Source: Muribaculaceae bacterium
GTDB taxonomy: Bacteria; Bacteroidota; Bacteroidia; Bacteroidales; Muribaculaceae
DNA: 15,992 bases
NCBI GenBank assembly: GCA_024400895.1
Contig: JAKSMA010000025.1
Location: 1 to 15,992, forward strand
Reading direction: 5' to 3'
Below, piece by piece: positions 1-5,290 of the stretch (its first letter is position 1; every line of letters starts with the position of its first letter). The position numbers and the translations under genes were made by a program. The notes beneath the pieces are model-generated. The model had not been told where the DNA came from. It searched no databases and saw only the letters and a program-made list of their open reading frames with translations.

Positions 1-441
1 TGCTTCTTCGCTCAGCAAGAAGTCGTCGACGAAAGGCTTGGTGGTATCACTGGCAAACTTCATCATCATGCCGGCAGGGGTGTCGGCGTTCATGTTGGCG
101 TTTTCGCGAGTGATATCGTTGTTTTTAGCATTGATGATTTCCTTAAACACGTTGGCGGTGCCGGCTTTGCGTGCCACATTGCGTGTGTGGCGATATTTGA
201 TGTAGGTGCGCGCCACTTGCTTGTAGGGGCTCTTCATCAATTCGTTTTCCACCATATCCTGGATTTCTTCCACGGTCATTTGGCTTTTTCCGCGCATGCC
301 AATGCGGTCGGCAATGCGTAGGATGACGGCTTCGTCGTCGGCCACTTCTGCAGCAATCATCGCTTTGCGGATTGCTGCTTTAATCTTCTCTTCGTTGTAG
401 CCCACTTGACGGCCATCGCGTTTGAGTACGGTTTGTATCAT
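1..441 (-). CDS. nrdD: Anaerobic (class III) ribonucleoside-triphosphate reductase, N-terminal part, cut by window edge
   Basis: The reverse strand encodes 147 codons, open through the left edge, so the rest lies outside. Translation begins MIQTVLKRDGRQVGYNEEKI, the start of an ATP-cone allosteric domain (about residues 1-90; VLKRDGR, then KIKAAIRKAM). It runs into ENANMNADTPAGMMMKFAS and TTKPFVDDFLLSEEA, characteristic of the start of the NrdD catalytic region. The family reduces NTPs to dNTPs in the absence of oxygen, using a glycyl radical installed by NrdG. The glycyl loop and active-site cysteines are beyond the window and cannot be checked. The ATG at 439-441 was chosen because the ATP cone starts there and a -7 promoter box lies about 90 bp upstream. 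The identification rests on conserved family wording and is strong; completeness is unknown. Confidence 0.93.
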   Translation of the reverse strand, partial: MIQTVLKRDGRQVGYNEEKIKAAIRKAMIAAEVADDEAVILRIADRIGMRGKSQMTVEEIQDMVENELMKSPYKQVARTYIKYRHTRNVARKAGTANVFKEIINAKNNDITRENANMNADTPAGMMMKFASDTTKPFVDDFLLSEEA

Positions 442-499
442 AATGCGTAAAAATTGTGCTATATTGAATGGTTTTTTGTTATAGTTCAGTGCGTTATAA

Positions 500-519
500 A
501 AGCCCACGAATGCGGGCTT
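500..519 (-). promoter_or_regulatory. Hairpin in the nrdD leader
   Basis: The reverse strand reads AAGCCCGC, loop ATTC, GTGGGCTT: an 8-bp stem with one G-U pair, followed by TTAT. It falls just after the predicted start of transcription. It could be a 5'-stabilising or attenuating hairpin; the T-run is too short for a clear terminator. Role inferred only. Confidence 0.4.
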
Positions 520-533
520 GAATTTCGATACTA

Positions 534-568
534 CAAAGGTATTTAAACCTTTCTAAATATGCAACAAA
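534..568 (-). promoter_or_regulatory. Bacteroidota promoter of nrdD
   Basis: On the reverse strand TACCTTTG (534-541) matches the -7 consensus TAnnTTTG. A TTGTTG stretch (562-567) supplies the -33 element with a 20-bp spacer. Transcription would start near 525, giving a leader of about 85 nt before nrdD. Confidence 0.6.
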
Positions 569-576
569 AAATTGCA

Positions 577-676
577 GAAAAGTTTTCTAAAAATTTCGTT
601 TTGGAAAACTTTTTATTCTTTTCGAAAAATTAAACCGTTGAAAACGAAGTGTTTGTAAAAAGTTTTGGAAAACTTT
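577..676. repeat. Cluster of small A/T-rich palindromes in the 442-1041 spacer
   Basis: The 600-bp spacer between nrdD and the LRR gene is strongly A/T-rich, and I see no credible gene in it. Within it lie GAAAAGTTTTC (577-587), GTTTTGGAAAAC (598-609) and AAAGTTTTGGAAAACTTT (659-676). The last two share the 12-base palindrome GTTTTGGAAAAC. They lie upstream of the nrdD promoter and could be binding sites for a dimeric regulator or simply low-complexity sequence. Confidence 0.35.
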
Positions 677-967
677 ATTTTTATTTTGGCTTGCAGAAGT
701 TTACTTTTTTGGAAATTTTCCGGCACAAAAAGTTGTCAAAATTAGGCAATAATAGTGATTACTAAATGGTTAGCAAAAAGCTGCAAAAAAAGGCAAAAAA
801 AATGCCCGAAAAACTTGCATTTTTTCAAGTGTCTGTATATTAGAGAAATTGGCTGATTAATGGCAGAAAATTATAAAAAATCAAAAGCAAATGTGTTGGG
901 GGAAATAGGTGTCCCTCGCCACCAAACACTTGTTGACTTGTAGACTCGTATAAAACACTCTGGCGGG

Positions 968-1013
968 GAAAAATCAGAGGCGGTTGCCCCGGTGTTGGAG
1001 CTGCCGCCTCTGA
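968..1013 (-). terminator. Intrinsic terminator of the LRR gene
   Basis: A perfect 10-bp inverted repeat (TCAGAGGCGG at 974-983, CCGCCTCTGA at 1004-1013) is followed on the reverse strand by TTTTT (969-973). It lies about 30 bp past the LRR stop codon, the usual place for a Rho-independent terminator. Confidence 0.85.
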
Positions 1014-1041
1014 AAATTGTCAGTATGAAAAATCGTTGTTG

Positions 1042-2265
1042 TTATCGGATGAATTTCCTTGATTGGGAAGTGCCGTCGGTGTAGTGGGTCACCTCAATGT
1101 TGAAGCCGTTGAAAGGCTCAGCGCTCTCATGCCCCTGCAAATCAAAATACCGCACCCCACTCACAACCTTGTTTGTCGAAACATCTTCAACACCAGACTT
1201 ATCTAAATAGCCACCTATGACTTGCACTGTTGACACGATAGTGTTTTGGGGTGGATTCGCGATGTATCTATAGAAGAAAATCCCTCTGTTGTTAACACAA
1301 CTAAAATTCCTCGAAACGATAAATGAAAGTCTTTGGTTGCCCAAACTGTCTACGAATGTCTTGCTGGACACTAATGCCGTAGGATAATAAAATGGCTCGA
1401 AATTCCAAGCATTAGCAGCGTAATAATTTAATCTTGATGGGTCGAAAGTTTCAGGCATAATCATCTCCGCCATGTCAGAAGATATCCATTTCCATGGCAA
1501 TTCCGTATATTGATTTAAGTTAGAGTCTTTACTGATATCCTTCACGGGTGGAAGTGTGAGATTTGGGATATGATTCCCTGCCAAGTTCACAGACTGCAAG
1601 TTAAGGCAACTTGATAATTCGATATCTGTTAGTTCGCAAGAATCTGCACAAAGTGTAGTCAAATTGGGTAAGTCGTTCAGTTTCAAAGTTGAAGTTGAAA
1701 ATTGATTTTTTCTGCAATTTAATGTCTCAAGACTCGCGCATCCGTCAAGTTTTATAGATTTCAGATTAGCGCGAGGAACAGATATAGATTTCAGATTAGC
1801 GCATCCACTACAGTCTAATTCTGTTATGCTTGCTTGCGTAATGGATATTGTTTCCAGTTCGGGCAGGTTTGCAATATTCAGAGATGAAAGAGCGGGTGCT
1901 GCTGTGGAAGTGCGAGAAAACGTGAAATGCTTGAGTTTCTTGTTCTGAGACAAGTCCACATTTGTTATTGAGCATACCCGTTGAGATTCTGTGGTGTTTG
2001 TGATGTTTAATCTCTCAAGATCTGTCAGGAACTCGATGCCTGTTATGTCGCTAATATTATTGAAATTCATAATGTAGGTGTCGATTTCGGTGATATTTGC
2101 GATTTCTTCATCCGTTAGTACTCCATCATTCACTAAATCCACATTGTGAGCTACCCATACTCGGAAATTCAGATTAGGAAAATTTGTGGCGTTAATTACC
2201 ACATCAGCTTTAGCGAAGCCGAAGCAAACGGTTGCCAGCGCAAGTGATAAAATGATTTGTTTCAT
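1042..2265 (-). CDS. Secreted leucine-rich-repeat protein with Bacteroidales C-terminal domain
   Basis: 407 residues. Residues 1-20 are a signal peptide ending FAKA. Residues 21-90 match the usual opening of gut Bacteroidales LRR proteins, including an EF-hand-like loop at 43-54 (DLVNDGVLTDEE). From about 65 to 240 there are irregular leucine-rich repeats of the ITELDCSGCANLKSI / LETLNCRKN type, then a non-repeat region. The last ~51 residues (357-407: GVEDV, VRYFDLQG, YTDGTS, KFIR) form the short C-terminal beta domain carried by many secreted Bacteroidales proteins and resembling type IX sorting domains. It is probably exported to or beyond the outer membrane and binds a protein or glycan; the ligand is unknown. 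It has its own promoter and terminator. A 20-base direct repeat (1753-1772, 1783-1802) duplicates the ANLKSI segment. Confidence 0.85.
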   Translation of the reverse strand: MKQIILSLALATVCFGFAKADVVINATNFPNLNFRVWVAHNVDLVNDGVLTDEEIANITEIDTYIMNFNNISDITGIEFLTDLERLNITNTTESQRVCSITNVDLSQNKKLKHFTFSRTSTAAPALSSLNIANLPELETISITQASITELDCSGCANLKSISVPRANLKSIKLDGCASLETLNCRKNQFSTSTLKLNDLPNLTTLCADSCELTDIELSSCLNLQSVNLAGNHIPNLTLPPVKDISKDSNLNQYTELPWKWISSDMAEMIMPETFDPSRLNYYAANAWNFEPFYYPTALVSSKTFVDSLGNQRLSFIVSRNFSCVNNRGIFFYRYIANPPQNTIVSTVQVIGGYLDKSGVEDVSTNKVVSGVRYFDLQGHESAEPFNGFNIEVTHYTDGTSQSRKFIR

Positions 2266-2304
2266 ATCTATTTTTATTTTAAATCGTCGTTAATTCCTTG
2301 ATTG

Positions 2305-2338
2305 CAAAGTTATTTTTTTTTTTTTTTTTTTAAACAAA
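2305..2338 (-). promoter_or_regulatory. LRR-gene promoter with a 19-T homopolymer as spacer
   Basis: On the reverse strand TTTG (2335-2338) and TAACTTTG (2305-2312) fit the -33 and -7 elements. The 22 bp between them are almost entirely a homopolymer (T on the given strand, 2313-2331, 19 bases). The -7 box is about 40 bp upstream of the LRR start codon. The spacer is slightly longer than the usual 19-21 bp. Confidence 0.6.
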
Positions 2339-2415
2339 ATTATAACCAATAAAAATGCAATCAGTATGAAAAAATGTGACAAATGGAGGCGTTGGGCCTG
2401 AAAAAGTAGGGGAGA

Positions 2416-2448
2416 TTTGGTGGAATTGCAGGAAAATGCTTACCTTTG
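2416..2448 (+). promoter_or_regulatory. Promoter of the cobalamin riboswitch transcript
   Basis: TTTG (2416-2419), a 21-bp spacer and TACCTTTG (2441-2448) form a good Bacteroidota promoter. It lies immediately upstream of the riboswitch, predicting a start near 2456. Confidence 0.7.
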
Positions 2449-2459
2449 TAGCCGAAAAT

Positions 2460-2683
2460 GCGATAGGTTCTTCCGCAAGTGTGGCTTAAAAGTGCCCACG
2501 CTCGCGAAGATCAAAAGGGAATCAGGTGAAATTCCTGGACAGTACCCGCTGCTGTGAGTTTCCGAAATACATATCCGTTTCACACACGATAAGCCACTGG
2601 TGGAATATTCGCTTTTGCGACTACATCATTACCGGGAAGGCGTGAGACGGATGGAAACGAAGTCAGAAGACCTGCCTATACGC
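2460..2683 (+). ncRNA. Cobalamin (B12) riboswitch aptamer
   Basis: The conserved blocks of the cobalamin riboswitch family occur in order: GGGAATCAGGTGAAATTCC, then ACAGTACCCGCTGCTGTGAG, GCCACTGG (2593-2600), CCGGGAAGGCG (2632-2642), and the B12 box AGTCAGAAGACCTGCC (2661-2676). The outer P1 helix can be drawn as GCGATAGG (2460-2467) with CCTATACGC (2675-2683), one A bulged. The family senses adenosyl- or other cobalamins and usually represses B12 uptake or synthesis genes, in this phylum typically btuB-like TonB receptors. No such gene follows here. Confidence 0.95.
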
Positions 2684-2932
2684 AGCCTCAGCCCACAGAA
2701 GGGCTGGTGATGGTCTACGTGGCATTTAGGCCTGGGCGAAAAGAGATACGATGTAGTCGCGAAAAAACCAATTATCAGTTTTTTTCACGATCACCCGTCA
2801 GGAGCATGATGATGGCATTTGAGGTGCCGTCGGTGTGCGTATGTGCGGCTCTGCGCTATTGTGTGAGCGCGGGGGAGGCACAGGTGAGGCTCGAATTAGC
2901 ATCATACAGATTATTATATAGTAACACTGAAG
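2684..2932 (+). ncRNA. Downstream part of the riboswitch transcript, no recognisable protein
   Basis: Between the aptamer and the terminator I recognise no coding sequence. A stem CAGCCC-acagaa-GGGCTG sits at 2690-2706. The segment 2750-2764 is complementary to 2613-2627 inside the aptamer (15 pairs, one of them G-U). The same bases can instead form CGCGAAAAAAC...GTTTTTTTCACG (about 2758-2790), so two exclusive folds are possible. An open frame 2707-2985 exists but runs through the terminator and has no recognisable homology. The segment may be an expression platform left by a lost gene, or a B12-controlled small RNA. Confidence 0.4.
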
Positions 2933-2973
2933 TGGCACCCATCCGTGATAGGACCGGTGCCATTTATTTTTTT
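2933..2973 (+). terminator. Intrinsic terminator of the riboswitch transcript
   Basis: TGGCACC (2933-2939) and GGTGCCA (2956-2962) form a 7-bp stem followed by TTTATTTTTTTTC. It closes the transcript that begins near 2456, giving an RNA of about 520 nt. Confidence 0.8.
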
Positions 2974-3066
2974 TCTTCTTTTTGAGGGGCAACGAGTCAA
3001 TGAGTCAACGAACTTTTTGGACTCAGTGGAAAGTGGTGCGCAAGACTCACAAAAACCGAGAAAACC

Positions 3067-3196
3067 CCTTGTGGAGGGTGGGTGCTGAAGCACCTGGCTG
3101 TATGAGTGCATGATTTTCCTTGTGAGCAAGCTCCCTGACAAAATCACACACTCATCCCACCACCTTCCTTGCGGAAGGCCACCACCCTCCGCAAGG
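3067..3196. repeat. 130-bp nested inverted repeat, MITE-like intergenic element
   Basis: Outer arms 3067-3081 and 3182-3196 are complementary at 14 of 15 positions (CCTTGTGGAGGGTGG against CCACCCTCCGCAAGG). Inner arms 3102-3117 and 3140-3155 are complementary at 14 of 16 (ATGAGTGCATGATTTT against AAAATCACACACTCAT). Smaller perfect hairpins sit between them: GGTGCT/AGCACC (3081-3094) and CCTTCC-TTGC-GGAAGG (3163-3178). No open frame in it looks real. Layered palindromy of this kind fits a non-autonomous mobile or REP/MITE-like element, though no target-site duplication was identified. The nearby 2985-3066 stretch holds only a small inverted repeat, TGAGTC/GACTCA (3001-3025). Confidence 0.5.
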
Positions 3197-3258
3197 CGAT
3201 AAATAATAATAAACATTTCTGCTACCCACCCCATAGTAGTCACCCCCAGGGGTGGGTC

Positions 3259-3298
3259 GGAGCGCTCGGAGTTCTCGGAGCGCTCTGGGTTCTCTGAG
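3259..3298. repeat. Nonamer repeat GGAGCGCTC/GGAGTTCTC
   Basis: Four consecutive 9-base units: GGAGCGCTC (3259-3267), GGAGTTCTC (3268-3276), GGAGCGCTC (3277-3285), TGGGTTCTC (3286-3294), then TGAG. A related patch, CTCGGAGTTCTCTGAAATCTCTGAG, lies on the other side of the next gene at 4936-4960. Confidence 0.7.
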
Positions 3299-3303
3299 AT
3301 TTT

Positions 3304-3359
3304 CTAATTTCTAACATCTAACATCTAACATCTAACATCTAATTTCTAATATCTAAATT
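3304..3359. repeat. Heptamer tandem repeat (CTAACAT)n
   Basis: Eight 7-base units in register: CTAATTT, four exact CTAACAT (3311-3338), CTAATTT, CTAATAT, CTAAATT. The array ends about 33 bp upstream of the -33 element of the DUF1846 gene. It is a simple microsatellite with no spacer structure, not a CRISPR. Confidence 0.85.
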
Positions 3360-3391
3360 CTTTTTTCTGAAATCTTTTTTTGGTTGGCGTA

Positions 3392-3422
3392 TTGGTAAAT
3401 CGTGAAAATTTTCGTAAATTTG
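3392..3422 (+). promoter_or_regulatory. Promoter of the DUF1846 gene
   Basis: TTG (3392-3394), 20 bp, then TAAATTTG (3415-3422). The -7 box lies inside the frame that would be translated from an ATG at 3402, so it supports the downstream start at 3450. Confidence 0.65.
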
Positions 3423-3449
3423 TATCCCGTATTTAAGTGGTATCAAATT

Positions 3450-4916
3450 ATGAAATACGGCTTCGACAACGACAAATACGTCAAAATTCAATCAGAACAC
3501 ATCAAGGAGCGAATCGCTCAATTCGGTAACAAACTCTACCTCGAACTCGGGGGTAAACTCTTCGACGACTATCATGCTTCTCGCGTGCTGCCTGGCTTCA
3601 AGCCCGACAGCAAACTCGACATGCTTCAGCAGCTCAGCGACAGTGCTGAAATCGTGATTGTGATTAGCGCTGTGGACATTGAGAAGAACAAGGTGCGCCA
3701 AGACTTGGGCATCACCTACGATGTGGATGTGCTTCGCCTGCGCGACGAGTTTATGAAGCGCGGCTTCCTGGTGAGCAGCGTGGTGATTACCCACTACAAC
3801 GGGCAGAACAGCGCCGACGCCTACCGCCAGAAGCTGGAGCGCCTCGGCATTCGCTCGTTCTACCACTACACCATTGAGGGCTATCCCAACAATGTGGAAC
3901 TCATCGACTCGGATGAGGGCTTCGGTAAGAACGACTATGTGGAAACCACACGTCCGCTGGTCATCGTTACGGCCCCTGGCCCCGGTAGCGGCAAGATGGC
4001 GGTGTGCTTGAGCCAACTCTATCAGGAGCACAAGCGTGGCGTGACCGCAGGTTATGCTAAGTTTGAGACTTTCCCTGTGTGGAGCCTCTCGCTGAAGCAC
4101 CCGGTGAACATTGCCTACGAGGCAGCCACTGCCGACCTCAACGATGTGAACATGATTGACCCATTCCATTACGAAGCCTACAACAAGATTGCCATCAACT
4201 ACAATCGCGATGTGGAAATTTTCCCAGTGCTCAATGCGCTGTTTGAAGGTATCTACGGCGAAAACCCATATAAGTCGCCTACCGATATGGGCGTGAACAT
4301 GATTGGATTCTGTATCAGCGACGATGAGGTGTGCTGCGAGGCGGCGAAGGATGAAATTATCCGCCGCTATTTCACGGCGCTCAACGAACTGGCTGAAGGC
4401 GGTGGCAACGACAGCGAAGTGAAGAAAATAGCACTGCTCTTTAAGCAGGCCAATATCAACACCGCCTACCGCAAGACCACTGTGGCTGCTCGCGAGCGCC
4501 GCGAGCAATCGCTGGGCAAACCTACAGCTGCCATCGAATTGGTGGATGGCACTATCATCACTTCGGAGCAGAGCGATTTGCTCGGCCCAAGCGCTGCACT
4601 CATCCTCAACGCCACCAAGCATCTGGCTGGCATTGACCATGGCAAGAAACTGATACCCCAGAGCATGATTGAGCCGATTCAGCACACCAAGATAGAATAC
4701 TTGCGAGGACGCAACCCCCGCTTGCACACCGATGAGGTGCTGGTGGCGCTTTCGGTGCTGAGTACACAAGACGAGGACTGCCGACGCGCACTCGAGGTGC
4801 TGCCGCAGCTCTACGGATGCCAAATGCATAGCACTGTGATGCTCAACGAAGTGGATCGCAAAATTTTCCGCAAACTCGGCGTGGGCCTTACCTGCGACCC
4901 AAATCGCAAGAAATAG
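3450..4916 (+). CDS. DUF1846 family protein
   Basis: 488 residues from the ATG at 3450, beginning MKYGFDNDKYVKIQSEHIKE. This opening, the VLPGF.PD..LDML segment, ITHYNGQ (113-119) and the glycine-rich APGPGSGK loop (175-182), followed by AVCLSQLY, are the features by which I recognise DUF1846. The length fits the family's roughly 490-500 residues. It is a soluble cytoplasmic protein with no signal peptide or membrane segment. The biochemical role of the family is unsettled; the GPGSGK loop suggests binding of a phosphate-containing ligand, which is inference. An in-frame ATG at 3402 was not used because the -7 box lies downstream of it. The gene stands alone between repeat-rich spacers. GC and codon use look native and highly biased, which produces a long but meaningless open frame on the opposite strand. 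Confidence 0.88.
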   Translation: MKYGFDNDKYVKIQSEHIKERIAQFGNKLYLELGGKLFDDYHASRVLPGFKPDSKLDMLQQLSDSAEIVIVISAVDIEKNKVRQDLGITYDVDVLRLRDEFMKRGFLVSSVVITHYNGQNSADAYRQKLERLGIRSFYHYTIEGYPNNVELIDSDEGFGKNDYVETTRPLVIVTAPGPGSGKMAVCLSQLYQEHKRGVTAGYAKFETFPVWSLSLKHPVNIAYEAATADLNDVNMIDPFHYEAYNKIAINYNRDVEIFPVLNALFEGIYGENPYKSPTDMGVNMIGFCISDDEVCCEAAKDEIIRRYFTALNELAEGGGNDSEVKKIALLFKQANINTAYRKTTVAARERREQSLGKPTAAIELVDGTIITSEQSDLLGPSAALILNATKHLAGIDHGKKLIPQSMIEPIQHTKIEYLRGRNPRLHTDEVLVALSVLSTQDEDCRRALEVLPQLYGCQMHSTVMLNEVDRKIFRKLGVGLTCDPNRKK

Positions 4917-4935
4917 ACGATAGACGGTTAGAAAC

Positions 4936-4960
4936 CTCGGAGTTCTCTGAAATCTCTGAG
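4936..4960. repeat. Second patch of the GGAGTTCTC-type repeat
   Basis: CTCGGAGTTCTCTGAAATCTCTGAG repeats the motif seen at 3265-3298, so the DUF1846 gene is bracketed by related short repeats in the same orientation. Confidence 0.55.
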
Positions 4961-4993
4961 TATCCAGAAAATTCCGGGTATCACTATTCATTT

Positions 4994-5067
4994 AATTCGT
5001 GACCTTCCACTACATTTCCACTGAACCTTTTTTTCGGGTGTGGAAGTGGGGTGGGAGGTCACGAATT
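4994..5067 (+). repeat. Long hairpin: 28-bp arms around an 18-base loop
   Basis: Arms 4994-5021 and 5040-5067 start AATTCGTGACCT and end AGGTCACGAATT. They match at 24 of 28 positions. Three of the four mismatches become G-U pairs in RNA of the + strand, leaving one true mismatch. It lies about 80 bp past the DUF1846 stop and may protect or terminate that transcript, but no T-run follows. It could also be a mobile palindromic repeat. Confidence 0.6.
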
Positions 5068-5172
5068 TATTGGATTTATCTAATTTATCGAATTTTTACT
5101 CGTGGTTGAAAATAGTAATCTGGTTGCAAAAATTGCTTTTTTTATTAAAACGGTTAAAAAATGCAGTTTTTC

Positions 5173-5204
5173 TTTGTGTTGCGCATATTTATTCTTTATA
5201 TTTG
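5173..5204 (+). promoter_or_regulatory. Promoter of the FGE-like gene
   Basis: TTTG (5173-5176), a 20-bp spacer and TATATTTG (5197-5204) match the Bacteroidota consensus. The predicted leader is about 80 nt. The rest of the 4917-5290 gap holds the two repeats above and no credible gene. Confidence 0.75.
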
Positions 5205-5290
5205 CAATTGATTGAAAGAAAGTAAATGGAAGCGAGTCTGATGATTTAGCCTTCGCGCACAGCAAATGAAAGAATTATATGCATAGCCAA

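Noticed and set aside
2790..2870. Possible remnant of a second LRR-type C-terminal domain on the reverse strand (reads TDGTS)
   Set aside because: Only about a dozen bases match the LRR gene end and stops surround it; too short to separate from chance.
2707..2985. 92-codon frame after the riboswitch, with AGAAGG a few bases before its ATG
   Set aside because: It runs through the terminator stem and T-run, uses rare AGG codons freely, and the protein resembles nothing known. A leader peptide is not excluded, but I cannot support it.
2914..3243. 109-codon reverse-strand frame across the inverted-repeat region
   Set aside because: It follows the palindromic repeats and the terminator rather than any protein-like pattern.
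3304..3359. CRISPR-like array
   Set aside because: Units are only 7 bases with no unique spacers and no cas genes; it is a microsatellite.
3402..3449. N-terminal extension of the DUF1846 protein by 16 residues
   Set aside because: The -7 promoter box lies inside it, and the family sequence starts at the ATG at 3450.
3492..4991. 499-codon open frame on the reverse strand opposite the DUF1846 gene
   Set aside because: It is the mirror of a strongly biased coding sequence, has low-complexity His/Val/Ala-rich protein without recognisable domains, and no promoter of its own.
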